Shown here in pieces: positions 1-9,150 of a DNA stretch of 64,000 bases (positions are counted from its first letter, which is position 1; the number at the start of each line of letters is the position of its first letter). The position numbers and the translations under genes were made by a program. This DNA is from Thermoanaerobaculia bacterium. Lineage in GTDB: Bacteria; Acidobacteriota; Thermoanaerobaculia; Multivoradales; J023. Below the pieces are notes generated by a model that saw nothing but the letters and a program-made list of their open reading frames with translations, ran no database searches and was not told the DNA's origin. The stretch lies in assembly GCA_030431255.1 (NCBI GenBank), contig JAUIJL010000024.1:62001-126000 (forward strand), read 5' to 3'.

Positions 1-524
1 ATCATCAAGAGGACGGCCAGCATGACGAGCCCGATATTGGCCAGCCAAGGCAAGAACCAACGGCTGAGCAGGGTCCACGGGATGGAAAGCGCGGCCCACC
101 AAGCGAAGAGCCGCCAATCGTCGGCGCCGGTTTGGTAGATCTGCCCGAAGACCGCCAAAAGGGTGCCCAAGACGGCCCAGGCCACGGTTTGCAAGGCCCG
201 TCCCGTGCTTTTATCCAACCCTACGTACCAAGCCGCAATGCCCGTGGCCGAAAAGGTGGCCAAGAGAATGCCCAGCTTGCTCAGACGGTCCAGACTTTGC
301 CAATTGGCGGCAAAGAAGAAAATCACCGCCGAGGCCGCGAAAAGAGCGCCGGCGGCGAGCAGCAGGGTAGATAGGAAGGTGCGCCATTGATCGGCCGAGG
401 GGCGGGGACGCGCCCACTCGGAAAAACGGGCCGCTACCTCCGCTGGGAGGACTCGGTGGATGCGCTGGGCGAGGGAGTCGTCGATCGGGCGATCCCATCC
501 GGGATGGGTCTCGATGTCGTTCAT
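1..524 (-). CDS. DUF2157 family membrane protein, truncated by window edge
   Basis: The reading frame starts at the ATG read from 524 to 522 and runs off the left edge without a stop, so about 174 N-terminal residues are visible. They give a hydrophilic N-terminus (MNDIETHPGWDRPIDDSLAQ) followed by at least four hydrophobic segments, with the family-like stretch GQIYQTGADDWRLFAWWA. That Q-x-GAD-W-LF-WW pattern is typical of the DUF2157 predicted inner-membrane proteins, whose function is unknown. A GGAGA ribosome-binding site lies just upstream (about 530-534). It is the last visible gene of the minus-strand cluster, 179 bp after the MFS gene. The family call is from memory of the motif; the C-terminus is not visible. 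Confidence 0.75.
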   Translation of the reverse strand, partial: MNDIETHPGWDRPIDDSLAQRIHRVLPAEVAARFSEWARPRPSADQWRTFLSTLLLAAGALFAASAVIFFFAANWQSLDRLSKLGILLATFSATGIAAWYVGLDKSTGRALQTVAWAVLGTLLAVFGQIYQTGADDWRLFAWWAALSIPWTLLSRWFLPWLANIGLVMLAVLLM

Positions 525-703
525 GGCAATCTCCGATGGACCGATGTCGGGCTAAGGGCCAGTCTACAGCTTCGATGCGTGGGAGAAGAGAGCAAGGGCG
601 ATGCCGGCCGGGAGTCCCTGTGGAGAGGCGTTTTATCGGCCGTGCGCAGCTCGGAAGATGCAGCCGGCAAGATGCAGCCCCAGGTCTCAGGTCTCAGGGG
701 AGC

Positions 704-1948
704 TTAGGAGGTGTGTTGGGGCCGGCGGCTGGATCGATCGAAACGATGCCAGATCCACAAGGCAAGGGCCGCGGTGCCGGCGGTGATCGCGCTGAAGGTG
801 AAGGGTGCCGCGGCACCGAATCCTCCGAAGTGGCCGAAACCCTGCCACAACACCCCGGCGATCACCGAGGCCGGGAGATCGAGAACGCCCACCAAGGCGT
901 GGTAGGTGCCGAACGCGGTGCCACGTAAATCTTCGGGCACCAGATCCGTGACGAAGGCCTTGGCCGTGCCGTGGGTGAGGCCGTAGTAGACGCCGTAGAG
1001 GGCGAAGAGCGGCCACAGCTGGTGCTCGTTTTCGACGCGGGCAAGGCCGAGATAGACCAGGGCATAGAGACCCCAGCCGGCCACCAAAACCCGGCGTCGT
1101 CCGAAACGATCCGAAAGCCGTCCCGCAGGGGTGCTGATCAGGGCATAAACGATGTTGAAGAGGGCCAATAGGCTCAGAATGCCCATCAGACCGAGCCCCC
1201 GCTCCGAGGCGCGTAGCACCAGGAAGGCGTCCGAGGAGTCGCCGAGGTCGAAGAGAGCGACGATCGCGAGGAAGATGAAGAAGCGTTTGCCCAGCCCGCG
1301 AAATGCCAGGCTCGGCTTGGACTTCGGTTCCTTCGACGATGGAGCGATGTCCTTAGCGCCGAAAGCCAGCACCGCTACCGCCGCCAGAGCGGGCACCAAG
1401 CTGCAAACGACCACCCAGCGAAACGTGCTCGCGTCCAGGGTCGAGCCGGTACCCAAATACGAGATCACCGCCATGGCGACGCCCAGGCCGATCACCGCCC
1501 CCAAAGTGTCGGCGGCGCGGTGCAAACCGAAGACGAAACCGCGCCGTTCGGCGGGTGCGCTATCCGCCAACAGCGCGTCCCGCGGTGCGGTGCGGACGCC
1601 TTTGCCCACCCGCTCCACCCAACGCACCGCGGCCACGCTCTGCCAGCTGGTGGCCCAGAGAAAGAAGGGTTTCGATAGGGCGGAAATTCCGTAGCCCGCC
1701 ACCGCGAGCCATTTGCGTCGGCGAAAGCGATCCGCTACCCGTCCGCTCACCAGCTTCAGCAGGCTGGCCACGGATTTGGCGACCCCCTCGATCAAACCGA
1801 TCACATGTACGCCGACGCCGAGCACGGCCGAGAGGTAGAGCGGCACCAAGTGCAACACCATCTCGCTCGAGATGTCGGTCAGCAAGCTGGTGAGGCTGAC
1901 CGCCCAGATGTTTCGGCGGGCGGGATCTCGGGATTCCGATGTCGTCAT
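704..1948 (-). CDS. MFS transporter
   Basis: A 414-residue protein with about 12 hydrophobic helices, the usual length for a major facilitator superfamily permease of the inner membrane. The loop after helix 2 reads SGRVADRFRRRKWLAVAGYG, a classical MFS G-x-x-x-D-R-x-x-R-R motif. The sequence VGKGVRTAPRDALLADSA after helix 4 is characteristic of a subgroup of uncharacterised bacterial MFS proteins, and a second-half copy (GRLSDRFGRRRVLVAGWGL) marks the internal repeat. Its ATG overlaps the stop of the upstream GT-C gene by one base (TGATG), which implies translational coupling. Substrate is unknown; export of a product made by the neighbouring enzymes is only a guess. Confidence 0.9.
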   Translation of the reverse strand: MTTSESRDPARRNIWAVSLTSLLTDISSEMVLHLVPLYLSAVLGVGVHVIGLIEGVAKSVASLLKLVSGRVADRFRRRKWLAVAGYGISALSKPFFLWATSWQSVAAVRWVERVGKGVRTAPRDALLADSAPAERRGFVFGLHRAADTLGAVIGLGVAMAVISYLGTGSTLDASTFRWVVVCSLVPALAAVAVLAFGAKDIAPSSKEPKSKPSLAFRGLGKRFFIFLAIVALFDLGDSSDAFLVLRASERGLGLMGILSLLALFNIVYALISTPAGRLSDRFGRRRVLVAGWGLYALVYLGLARVENEHQLWPLFALYGVYYGLTHGTAKAFVTDLVPEDLRGTAFGTYHALVGVLDLPASVIAGVLWQGFGHFGGFGAAAPFTFSAITAGTAALALWIWHRFDRSSRRPQHTS

Positions 1949-3603
1949 CAGGATCTCTCTTCCGATCTCGAGGTCTTATGCATCCAAAGGAAGAGGTAGA
2001 GCCAAATCAAAGCGATCGATCGATAGACGAAGAGGCGGCCGTCGGACGTTTCGAAGAGCCGAAGGGCATAGCTCACGGCTTCCGTGGCGAATACCGCCGC
2101 CAGCAGGTCCGGACGGCGGCGGAAATGGATCACCAACAGAGCCATGAACGCATAGTAATAGGCCGCCAGGCTCAGACCCGTGAGCAATAAGGGCAATGCC
2201 GTGAGGAACGCCTCGAGATCGCTGCGTCGTCGGGCGGTCCAGGCGACCCAAAGGCAGAGAGGAACGAATATCACGAGCTGTTGGGCCTGATGGATCCGGT
2301 GGCGTCGGACTTTGAGGGCCTCGAATTCCTCCCCGGTCACCAGCTCGTTGCGGGTCCATCGATGGGCGAGGATCTCGGTCGTGCCCACCACGTTGGGAGC
2401 GATGTTGCGCACATGCAGCTGCATGTTGGTGCGGAACTCGAGCCAATGCTCCAAACCCTTGGGCAGGGTAAGGGTGGCGAGGAAAAGTGCCAGGCACGTG
2501 GTGGAGAAGGCGATACCGAGACGGACGTATCGCGCGGCCAAGGGAGGCTTTTTTAGGCTCCAGTTTCGCGATTCCAAGTTTTCGAGCAGGTTCCAAATAG
2601 CCTTGGCAGCCAGGGGAGCGAGAAAAAAAACGGGGAATACCCGCAGCATGGTGGCTACTGCGAGAAGCCCGCCGGCGAGGCCGTAGCGCTCTTTCTTGAG
2701 GCAGCAGAAAGCGCCCACAACCCCCAAGAGCCACGGGTAACGCAGAAAGGCCCCGCCCACCCATCCGAAGGTGGAACCGAATACGATGCAAAAGAAGAGG
2801 ATCGCCAACAGGGCCGCACGGCGACCGAAAGCCCAGAGCACACAAGCGAAGGTCAACACGAGCAGGAAAGGGTCGAGCAAGGCCAGCCACAGGATGCCTC
2901 GGGCGCTGCCGGCCGGCACCTGACGGGCGAGCAGACCTCCTCCGAGGGCCCAAACCGGGGTCGGGTTGAAGCCGTGATCCAAGAGGAATTTGCTGTAGTG
3001 GGGTCCGAGCTGCTCTCGGAAATATTCCGCGTCGAGACGGAATTGCAGCCAACGCTCGGCGGAGAATCGGGCCTTGACCGGGTCGCTGCGCCGCAACAGC
3101 TCCCGCACGTGGACCCGTTTGTAGGTGGCTAGGTCGCGGGCCTCCAAGGCTTTGAAGCGATTGTTGTGGTTCTCGGCCTCCGCCCGGAGCACGGCGGTAT
3201 AGAGGTCGCTGTAACCGAGCTCTTCATAGTATTTGGAGCCCAAGTAGTAGTGGGCGACGTCGTGCAGGTGCACGAAAACCCGTTCGCCGTGGAAGGCGAG
3301 GTAGTTGCTGTAATTCACCACCGATAGCGCGGCCAGGATCAAAAGGCTCGCGTCGAGTCGACGGGTGCCCAAAGGCCGGACTTTGTGGAGCGCAAATAGC
3401 CCGGCGGCACTGGCCGCCAACAACATGTTGACGTGTTTGAGCTGATCGAAGTCGATACCTTGCCATGGCATGGCGGCGGCACAAAGAGCGGCGGAGATAA
3501 AGCCGGCGAACCAGCGTCGGCGGGTGGTGTCGAGCACACCCAGCCGATGGGCGAGCCAGAGCCCGGGCAGGACCACCAGCAGGAAAACGGGAATCCAAAG
3601 CAC
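1948..3603 (-). CDS. GT87/DUF2029-like polytopic glycosyltransferase
   Basis: A 551-residue polytopic membrane protein. After two N-terminal hydrophobic blocks there is a periplasmic-type loop with HDVAHYYLGSKYYEELGYSD, an acidic/His-rich motif shared by a family of GT-C-like integral membrane glycosyltransferases (GT87/DUF2029 type). Such enzymes use lipid-linked sugars on the outer face of the inner membrane. Many further helices follow, with a basic loop near residue 430. The gene sits 12 bp after the DUF2723 gene and is coupled to the MFS gene, in a row of three large GT-C-like proteins. Acceptor and donor cannot be inferred. The family name is tentative; the membrane topology is clear. 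Confidence 0.65.
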   Translation of the reverse strand: MLWIPVFLLVVLPGLWLAHRLGVLDTTRRRWFAGFISAALCAAAMPWQGIDFDQLKHVNMLLAASAAGLFALHKVRPLGTRRLDASLLILAALSVVNYSNYLAFHGERVFVHLHDVAHYYLGSKYYEELGYSDLYTAVLRAEAENHNNRFKALEARDLATYKRVHVRELLRRSDPVKARFSAERWLQFRLDAEYFREQLGPHYSKFLLDHGFNPTPVWALGGGLLARQVPAGSARGILWLALLDPFLLVLTFACVLWAFGRRAALLAILFFCIVFGSTFGWVGGAFLRYPWLLGVVGAFCCLKKERYGLAGGLLAVATMLRVFPVFFLAPLAAKAIWNLLENLESRNWSLKKPPLAARYVRLGIAFSTTCLALFLATLTLPKGLEHWLEFRTNMQLHVRNIAPNVVGTTEILAHRWTRNELVTGEEFEALKVRRHRIHQAQQLVIFVPLCLWVAWTARRRSDLEAFLTALPLLLTGLSLAAYYYAFMALLVIHFRRRPDLLAAVFATEAVSYALRLFETSDGRLFVYRSIALIWLYLFLWMHKTSRSEERS

Positions 3604-3615
3604 CGTCGGGCTCCC

Positions 3616-5628
3616 TCAGGGATCCTGTTGGGCGAGCTCAAGGGCCAAGAGGTGGTGACCCTTGGCGGCCAAGGTGTCACCGGCCGCCAACAGGGCTTCG
3701 GCCATGGCTCGGTGGTAGGCGATGCCGCCTTTCGGCATGGTCGGGTCGAGCCCTCGGCTCAACCGCTGCTCCAATTCGTCTTGGGCCTCCAGCTGAGCGG
3801 TTACCTCTTGCAGTCGATCCGAAGCCCGGGCCGGCTTGTTGCTCGCCAACCGCCGGGGGTTGATCTCCACCGAGCGCGCAAAGGCCTCTTTCGAACGCCC
3901 GAGCATGCCGTTGCGTCGATAGATCAGCCCCAAGTTGTAGAAGAGCACGTCGTTGTCCGGTGCCTTTTCCATGGCCAACTTGAATTCTCGCTGGGCCACC
4001 GGCCAATCGAGATTTTCGTGGGAAATGCCGATCATGTAGTGGAAATGGCCGATCAGATTCGAGGTCAAATAATCCTTCGGCACCCGAGGATCGTTTTCCC
4101 CGTCGAGCTCCATCTTCGGCAGCCGGATCTCCGGCCGCGGAGAGGTCGAGCGGGTGGTTTGGAACACCAGACCCACGGGCACCAGGTCGAGCCCCTCCAT
4201 ATTCCAATTGGGATGGTGGGTGAAAAAGAGCGGATCCGAATCCGGATCAAATCTCAAATTGGGTAAGTCCGCGTTGCCCACGCCCTGCATGATCAGGTCC
4301 AAATCCGGACGAGCCCCCTCCACCAAATGCAGGTAAATCAGCACGAAAAGGATGTTGTCGTCCGAAGCGGAGAGGTGGGCTCCCGGCGGCAGGGTTTCGA
4401 GCAGGGTGAGGCTGAAGTCTTCGGCGATCCGGAATCGGCTGCGGTCGAAGTCCCGCCAGCCGGTGATCAACAGAGCGACGGGAATCAGCAGGGCGATCCA
4501 GGCTTTCCGAGGTGACTTCTCGGCAGCGCCCTTCGAGGACCGTTCCACCAGCCATTGCAAGCCGATCATGGCCAGGATCGCGGCCATCAAATAGCTGGGG
4601 ATGTAATAGCGATGCCATATGAAAATATCGCTGCGGGAGCCGTGGGAGCCCATGGAAAGGACGTTCGCCGTCATGCCCACCAAGGGCAAGAGGATCGGGT
4701 ATCGACGATAGCCCACGAGCACGCCGACCACCGCCAGGATCGCGCCGATCCAGAAGGTCTCGCGGGCCAAACCTGTGGCGAAGTCCGCCAGGATCGGGAT
4801 CCAATCGGCGCTCGACTCCATCCAAGCCCGTTCCCAGAAATCCTCCCGCACCACCACCGCCAAAAAACGGTCCAGGTTGTCCGGATCTCCCCAATCCAGC
4901 CGAGGCTCCATGCGCGAGCGCAGGGGCAAGTAGGCATAGGGCAAAAGGCCGACCACGCCCCCCGCGACGCAGGCCGGCAGGTGCATCGGTCGTTTGAGCA
5001 GGGAAGGCCTGGAGACCACGGCGAAAACGCCGACCGCAAAGCCGAAGACCCCGAGGAACGTGTGATTGCAAGCGCCGAGCCCGGCGGCGAAGGCCGCGAG
5101 CACCATCCATTGGATGCGCTGGGTGCGATGCCACTCCAGGGCCAAGAGGGTGACCAACACCACAAAGAAGGCATTGAGGGAGTAGACCCGTTGAATGTTG
5201 GCTTGGGACCAAAAGCTGGGGCCGAAAGCCACCAGCAGCGTGCCGAAGGTCGCGATCGCCCGGGAGAGGTGCATTCGACGCCCCAGCAGGTAAAAGAGAG
5301 CCACCGTCAGGGCCGCCCAGAATGCGCTCATCAGGCTCAATCGAAAAGCCACGGAGCCGAAGGGCAGGATCATCGTAAAGAGCTTGCCGAGCAGGACATA
5401 CAAGGGATAACCACTGGGATGGGGAATGCCCAGGGTGGCGGCGGCGGCGGAGAGCTCACCGCTGTCACCGACGTAAATGGTGCGGCAGGCCCCGAGGGCG
5501 TAGATGATGAACGACCCTAGGGCCAGCAGGGCCGCGGGAATCAGCTCCGGGCCCATGGGCAGGGACGCCGTCGCGGGTGGTGAGGTGGAAGTGCCCGTTT
5601 TGTCGGTGCTAGGCGTGTTCAAACTCAT
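3616..5628 (-). CDS. DUF2723 membrane protein with C-terminal TPR-like region
   Basis: A 670-residue protein. The N-terminal half (about residues 30-440) is polytopic and contains the hallmark YVGDSGELSAAAATLGIPHP followed by SGYPLYVLLGKL, which defines DUF2723, a GT-C family related to protein O-mannosyltransferases. The acidic D-S-G-E is the expected catalytic region facing the periplasm. The C-terminal quarter (about 540-640) is hydrophilic with TPR-like helices (AMEKAPDNDVLFYNLGLIYR). The start ATG overlaps the stop of the upstream gene by four bases (ATGA). It probably transfers a lipid-linked sugar to protein or another acceptor, with the TPR part binding the partner; both points are inference from the family. 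Confidence 0.85.
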   Translation of the reverse strand: MSLNTPSTDKTGTSTSPPATASLPMGPELIPAALLALGSFIIYALGACRTIYVGDSGELSAAAATLGIPHPSGYPLYVLLGKLFTMILPFGSVAFRLSLMSAFWAALTVALFYLLGRRMHLSRAIATFGTLLVAFGPSFWSQANIQRVYSLNAFFVVLVTLLALEWHRTQRIQWMVLAAFAAGLGACNHTFLGVFGFAVGVFAVVSRPSLLKRPMHLPACVAGGVVGLLPYAYLPLRSRMEPRLDWGDPDNLDRFLAVVVREDFWERAWMESSADWIPILADFATGLARETFWIGAILAVVGVLVGYRRYPILLPLVGMTANVLSMGSHGSRSDIFIWHRYYIPSYLMAAILAMIGLQWLVERSSKGAAEKSPRKAWIALLIPVALLITGWRDFDRSRFRIAEDFSLTLLETLPPGAHLSASDDNILFVLIYLHLVEGARPDLDLIMQGVGNADLPNLRFDPDSDPLFFTHHPNWNMEGLDLVPVGLVFQTTRSTSPRPEIRLPKMELDGENDPRVPKDYLTSNLIGHFHYMIGISHENLDWPVAQREFKLAMEKAPDNDVLFYNLGLIYRRNGMLGRSKEAFARSVEINPRRLASNKPARASDRLQEVTAQLEAQDELEQRLSRGLDPTMPKGGIAYHRAMAEALLAAGDTLAAKGHHLLALELAQQDP

Positions 5629-7973
5629 GTCGTGGCTCGTCCGCCGTTGCGAAATTCCTCGTAATCCACGGTGAGCAGGTGGATCAGATTCTTCAGATAG
5701 AGCGGGTGGTCCGGTTGCAAACGCAGGGCTTCCCGTTGAGCTTGCACGGCTAGGAATAGATCTCTCTCAGCGACCGCGATGTTAGCAACGTAGTGGGGCA
5801 GCAAGGGGGAGCGAGCGGCCCGGTTGAGGGGTGCGGCTTGGGAGAGCAATCGCTTTGCCCCCGCGACATCGCCCTGCCCGTGGAGCCGCCGAGCCCGCTC
5901 GCAGATTGCTTCCACCCGGGCCCGGGCTGTGGGGTCGCCCGTTTCGGCTTGTCGCCGCCACAAGCTCGAGACCCGATCGAGAAATAGTCGCAGGGGTTGA
6001 TCCGCCTCTTCGTCCACCATCGGCCACAGGGCGTCCGTATCTCCTCGCAGGGCAAAGTAGTTGAGCTCCACCGGTGCCTCGTAGACCACCGTATGCAGCC
6101 ATGGGCTTCGTCGGACCTCAAAGCGGAGCCCGAGCTCCGGGGAGCGCGGCGCCTGTCCGTCGGCAGACGGCTCGCCGAAGGGTGTGCCCCGGAAGCGTTC
6201 CAGCACGCGGCCTGGGTCCCTCGCGGGCAGCACCTGGGTGTGTCGTTGATAGAAGAAGCGGAAATAGGGATCGTCCGCCAATTGGCGGTCCCCGAGGTAA
6301 TGGGGCTCCCGCAGCCCGGCCGAGTTGTACCAGACGATAACTTGGGGTCGACGTCGGCGCATGTATTGGCCCCAGCCTCGGCGATGGGCGGACCACAGCG
6401 GAGAGATCACATAAACCGGGTGGCGGGCGATGGCGGCGTCGGTCAGGCCGAGGCCGTCGATGGTGGGCAAGCGGCTCTCGTAGGGCAAGCTGCCGACGGT
6501 GTTGACGCCCATCCATTGACCCGGCTCGAGGGTCTGACGGAAGAATTTGCCCACGTCCTGGCCGACGATCGTGGTGCGGTGGGCCACGAAGGCCCGGTAG
6601 GTCTGTTGGTCGAAAACGGCGGTCGTCCATTGGAGGGCCAACAAGAGCCCGGCCACCGCCACCCGGGCTCTCGGGGACGGCACCCAGGCGCTCAAACACG
6701 CCACGGTGAGCACGGTCAGCGGCGGCATCAACGGCAGGAAGAATCGAAAAAACGGCATGAAATCACCGCCCACAGACACCACATAGGCGGTGTAGGCACA
6801 GCAGATCCACCACACAGCGAGCAGCCGTCGAAAGCGTCGGCGATTGCGAGCGCGCGCAAAGAGCGCGACCGGCGCCACCAAAGCAGCCGCAAGCACCGGC
6901 TGGCTCGTCGCCCATTGACCCAGGTTGATGAAGCCGTTGGTCCACTGCTCGGGACCGCCGGTGACCTTGGCGTAGTAGGTATTCGGGAAGAGGTGGCCGT
7001 AGTAGGAGAGGCGCCAGAGGAAATAGATGCCGTAAACCCCGGCGAATAAGAGGCCGTCGCGGACATGGCTCAGGATCGATCGGCGGTTGCGTTCTAGGGT
7101 CAGCCAAATCACCCCGTGGACGAGGGCGAAGACCATCACTCCCTCGGGACGGGTCAAGGCAAGGGCGATGAAGACCCAGGTGGAGCTCAGCCACTGTGGT
7201 GCCCGTTGTGGTGCCAGGTTGATGTCCGAGGACGGTGCCAGGTTGATGTTCGAGGGCTGGGAATCCGGTGCCAGGTTGATGTCCGGGGACGGTGCCAGGT
7301 TGATGTCCGAGCCCTCGGACGCAGGTGCCAGGCACTTATCCGGGTCTTCAGATACCGGTGCCAGGTTGATGTCCGAGCCCTCGGACGCAGGTGCCAGGCA
7401 CTTATCCGGGTCTTCAGATACCGGTGCCAGGTTGATGTCCGAGCCCTCAGATACAGGTGCCAGGCACTTGTCCGTATCCGCCGACTCGCGCAGTGCCGAC
7501 TCGCGCAGTGCCAGGTAGATGGCCAGGTTGAAAAGGGTGGCGTAGAAGAGGGATTCCATGCCGGTGGTGAGCCAATATCCGAAGGCTTCGAGACCGAGCA
7601 GGAACAAGAGGGGCGACACCACCACGGCCCGCGGGCTGCCGACCGTGTGACGGCTCAGGCGCACGACCACCCACAGCAGCACTAAACCGGAGATCGCCGA
7701 CAGGGTCTTCCACCAGATCATGCCGTCCAGGCCGAGCCACAGCCCGAGGGCTCCGAGCACGGTCCACAGGAAGTTGGTGTACCCCTCGACGACCTCTGTA
7801 GGGTTGAAGACGAGCCCGTGGCCTTCGACCCAATTTCGGGCGTACCGAAGGCTGATGTAGGCGTCGTCGATGAGGAAGGCCACATAGCGTTGGACATTCC
7901 ACAGAAAAACCACGAGCGTCACCAGGTAGAGGCCCCGCAGGGCCTTGACCGGATGCTCGCCCGCTCGGCTCAT
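5625..7973 (-). CDS. ArnT/PMT-like membrane glycosyltransferase with in-frame repeat insert
   Basis: A 782-residue GT-C-type protein. The N-terminus has DDAYISLRYARNWVEGHGLV and VEGYTNFLWT, the acidic first-loop signature of bacterial proteins distantly related to GT39/ArnT; about ten helices follow, then a soluble C-terminal tail (about 600-780). Between two helices, residues about 160-260 are a low-complexity insert made of repeated CLAP/NLAP units (22-residue period) encoded by palindromic DNA repeats at 7200-7520. The insert is hydrophilic and unlikely to be part of the fold. The gene overlaps its neighbours on both sides by four bases. Function (glycosyl transfer from a lipid carrier) is inferred from the family. 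Confidence 0.75.
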   Translation of the reverse strand: MSRAGEHPVKALRGLYLVTLVVFLWNVQRYVAFLIDDAYISLRYARNWVEGHGLVFNPTEVVEGYTNFLWTVLGALGLWLGLDGMIWWKTLSAISGLVLLWVVVRLSRHTVGSPRAVVVSPLLFLLGLEAFGYWLTTGMESLFYATLFNLAIYLALRESALRESADTDKCLAPVSEGSDINLAPVSEDPDKCLAPASEGSDINLAPVSEDPDKCLAPASEGSDINLAPSPDINLAPDSQPSNINLAPSSDINLAPQRAPQWLSSTWVFIALALTRPEGVMVFALVHGVIWLTLERNRRSILSHVRDGLLFAGVYGIYFLWRLSYYGHLFPNTYYAKVTGGPEQWTNGFINLGQWATSQPVLAAALVAPVALFARARNRRRFRRLLAVWWICCAYTAYVVSVGGDFMPFFRFFLPLMPPLTVLTVACLSAWVPSPRARVAVAGLLLALQWTTAVFDQQTYRAFVAHRTTIVGQDVGKFFRQTLEPGQWMGVNTVGSLPYESRLPTIDGLGLTDAAIARHPVYVISPLWSAHRRGWGQYMRRRRPQVIVWYNSAGLREPHYLGDRQLADDPYFRFFYQRHTQVLPARDPGRVLERFRGTPFGEPSADGQAPRSPELGLRFEVRRSPWLHTVVYEAPVELNYFALRGDTDALWPMVDEEADQPLRLFLDRVSSLWRRQAETGDPTARARVEAICERARRLHGQGDVAGAKRLLSQAAPLNRAARSPLLPHYVANIAVAERDLFLAVQAQREALRLQPDHPLYLKNLIHLLTVDYEEFRNGGRATT
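7190..7520. repeat. Palindrome-bearing tandem repeats inside a coding sequence
   Basis: Multiple copies of the core GGTGCCAGG occur here, in two forms: GTGCCAGGCAC, a perfect palindrome around a central A, and GTGCCAGGTTGATGTCCG. They build a 66-bp higher-order unit (starts at 7324, 7390 and 7456), with shorter degenerate units upstream between 7200 and 7320. Every unit keeps the frame of the minus-strand membrane glycosyltransferase, where 66 bp equals 22 residues. The array has no unique spacers of CRISPR type. Confidence 0.9.
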
Positions 7974-8989
7974 GCGGGCTCGTCGCCGATTTGCACGATC
8001 AGCTTGCCGGTGTTGCTACCGTCGAAGAGCTTGAGCAGGGCCTGCGGGGCATTTTCCAGACCTTGCACGATGTCGTAGCGACCTTCGATCTTGCCCTCCG
8101 CCACCCACTGGCCGAGCTGCTGCAGCGCCTCGGGGTAGCGCCGCCGGTAATCGAAAACGATGAATCCCTCGAGGCGGGCGCGATTCACCAACAACGACAA
8201 ATAGTTGTAGGGGCCGGGCACGGGCTCGGTGGCGTTGTATTGGGAGATGGCGCCACAAAGCGGGATGCGAGCCCCTTGGTTGAGCAGGCCGAGAGCGATG
8301 TCGAGGATCTCGCCACCGACGTTGTCGAAGTAAACGTCGACCCCGTTGGGACAGGCCTTGTAGATGGCTTTGCGCAGGTCCTCGGCGGTTTTGTAATTCA
8401 CCGTGGCGTCGAAACCCATCTCCTTGAGCCAGGCGCATTTGTCGTCGGTGCCGGCCAAGCCGACCACCCGACAGCCCTTGATTTTGGCGATTTGGCCGAC
8501 CACCGAGCCCACGGCGCCGGCCGCGGCGGAGACCAGCACGGTCTCCCCTTCTTTGGGTTGACCGATGTCGAGCAGGCCGAAGTAGGCGGTCAGGCCGGTC
8601 ATGCCCAGGGGGCCCAAGAACAGCGGCAGGGGAAGACCTCCCGGTAGCTTTTGGAGCTCTTTGGGCTCGGCCAGGGCGTAGCTCTGCCAACCTAAGGCGC
8701 CGGATACCAAATCCCCGGGGGCGAATCCGTCGGCTTTGGAATCCACCACCTCCGCGACGGTCAAGCCGCGCATCACGTCGCCCAATTGCACGGGCTCGAT
8801 ATAGGACTTGCGGTCGGTCATCCAACCGCGCATGGCCGGGTCGAGAGAGAGGTAGATATTGCGCGCCAGAATCTGGCCGTCGCCCGGGGTGGGGATGTCT
8901 CCTCGGGTGGTCTTGAAATTCGAATCCTCGGGCAGGCCCTCGGGGCGGGAATCGAGGAGGATTTGAAGGTTGGAATCGGTAGCGGTCAT
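7970..8989 (-). CDS. NADP-dependent zinc-independent oxidoreductase (MDR superfamily)
   Basis: A 339-residue medium-chain reductase of the leukotriene-B4-dehydrogenase/curcumin-reductase type. Visible features are the substrate motif LSLDPAMRGWMTDRKSYIEP, the nucleotide-binding stretch VLVSAAAGAVGSVVGQIAK, and CRVVGLAGTDDKCAWLKEMG where the NADP phosphate is normally bound; there are no zinc ligands. It probably reduces an alpha,beta-unsaturated carbonyl with NADPH. A longer frame extends upstream, but the ATG at 8989 follows AGGAGA at correct spacing and starts at the conserved N-terminus, so I place the start there. Its stop overlaps the next gene's start (ATGA), making it the first gene of the minus-strand glycosyltransferase cluster. 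Confidence 0.9.
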   Translation of the reverse strand: MTATDSNLQILLDSRPEGLPEDSNFKTTRGDIPTPGDGQILARNIYLSLDPAMRGWMTDRKSYIEPVQLGDVMRGLTVAEVVDSKADGFAPGDLVSGALGWQSYALAEPKELQKLPGGLPLPLFLGPLGMTGLTAYFGLLDIGQPKEGETVLVSAAAGAVGSVVGQIAKIKGCRVVGLAGTDDKCAWLKEMGFDATVNYKTAEDLRKAIYKACPNGVDVYFDNVGGEILDIALGLLNQGARIPLCGAISQYNATEPVPGPYNYLSLLVNRARLEGFIVFDYRRRYPEALQQLGQWVAEGKIEGRYDIVQGLENAPQALLKLFDGSNTGKLIVQIGDEPA

Positions 8990-9150
8990 GGAGTCTCCTA
9001 TGGGCGGTGGCGGGCCGACGTCACGGCCAAGGCGGGTGTGGGATCCAGCAAATGTGCTGATGTCGACGACGGTCCCGTGGAATAACCCGAGAATCGTATC
9101 GAAACCGTGAGTCGAAGTCCGAGGGGGAAGGAGATACACTGCGCAGAATC
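8990..9150. promoter_or_regulatory. Divergent intergenic region
   Basis: This 161-bp spacer separates the minus-strand oxidoreductase cluster from the plus-strand TPR kinase, so it must hold both promoters. The plus-strand side ends in GGGGGAAGGAGATACACTG, a purine-rich ribosome-binding region for the kinase. No convincing -35/-10 pair stands out. Confidence 0.4.

Noticed and set aside
4555-5520. Plus-strand open frame of 321 codons in the DUF2723 gene
   Set aside because: His/Gln/Gly-rich antisense product of a membrane-protein gene; the minus strand carries the conserved DUF2723 motifs.
7324-7480. CRISPR-like periodic array
   Set aside because: The 66-bp units are head-to-tail without unique spacers, keep an open reading frame and lack cas genes.
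8990-9139. N-terminal extension of the NADP oxidoreductase to 9139
   Set aside because: The conserved start and an AGGAGA ribosome-binding site place the start at 8989; the extension would overlap the promoter region of the divergent kinase.
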